In this document: one piece after another, positions 5,086-5,097 of the stretch
Layout of the letters: each line of letters starts with the position of its first letter
Numbering within the stretch: position 1 is the first letter of the stretch
Source: Pseudomonas sp.
Lineage (GTDB): Bacteria > Pseudomonadota > Gammaproteobacteria > Pseudomonadales > Pseudomonadaceae
Length of the DNA stretch: 5,097 nt
Assembly: GCA_003525045.1 (NCBI GenBank)
Contig: DQGF01000162.1
Location: 1-5,097, forward strand
Direction of reading: 5' to 3'
Position numbers and translations under genes: made by a program
The notes under the pieces: generated by a model
The model's database searches: none
What the model was told of the DNA's origin: nothing
Seen by the model: the letters and a program-made list of their open reading frames with translations, nothing else

Positions 5086-5097
5086 TCTTAACATCCA

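Overview
The window looks like a chromosomal segment of a fluorescent-group Pseudomonas or a close relative. This rests on GC-rich coding with strong third-position GC, REP-type palindromes of the Pseudomonas kind at both window edges, and close resemblance of every protein to families typical of that genus. The species call is inference from memory, not a search. I see no phage, insertion sequence, CRISPR array, tRNA or rRNA.

Layout from left to right: (1) 1-152 is non-coding, with a REP fragment at the edge and one copy of an intergenic element built around an exact DnaA box. (2) A histone-deacetylase/acetylpolyamine-amidohydrolase family gene lies on the minus strand (153-1073). It is divergent from (3) a GNAT acetyltransferase gene on the plus strand (1159-1728). 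(4) tesB, acyl-CoA thioesterase II (1833-2702), overlaps by 4 bases (5) a HAD-superfamily phosphatase-like gene (2699-3292); these two are probably co-transcribed. (6) 3293-3716 is a 424-base gap between convergent genes, holding a REP-like remnant, two more copies of the DnaA-box element and an AT-rich patch. (7) A minus-strand pair ends the window: a RutR-like TetR-family regulator (4305-4955) followed 6 bases later by a YigZ/IMPACT-family gene (3717-4298). A candidate promoter and inverted-repeat operator lie before the regulator. (8) A REP palindrome sits at the right edge.

The genes are ordinary housekeeping or accessory metabolism genes and do not form an obvious single pathway. Two pairings may matter. 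The deacetylase and acetyltransferase are divergent across an 85-base gap, and the thioesterase is translationally coupled to the HAD hydrolase.

The most unusual signal is in the non-coding DNA. A 35-base pattern occurs three times with identical internal spacing (107-141, 3437-3471, 3639-3673): an exact TTATCCACA box followed by G, a CACAG half-site starting 17 bases after the start of the box, and an inverted degenerate box 26 bases after it. Two copies also share an A-tract module exactly 68 bases upstream. I do not recognise this as a named element. It could be a DnaA-binding or titration site, or an uncharacterised dispersed repeat.
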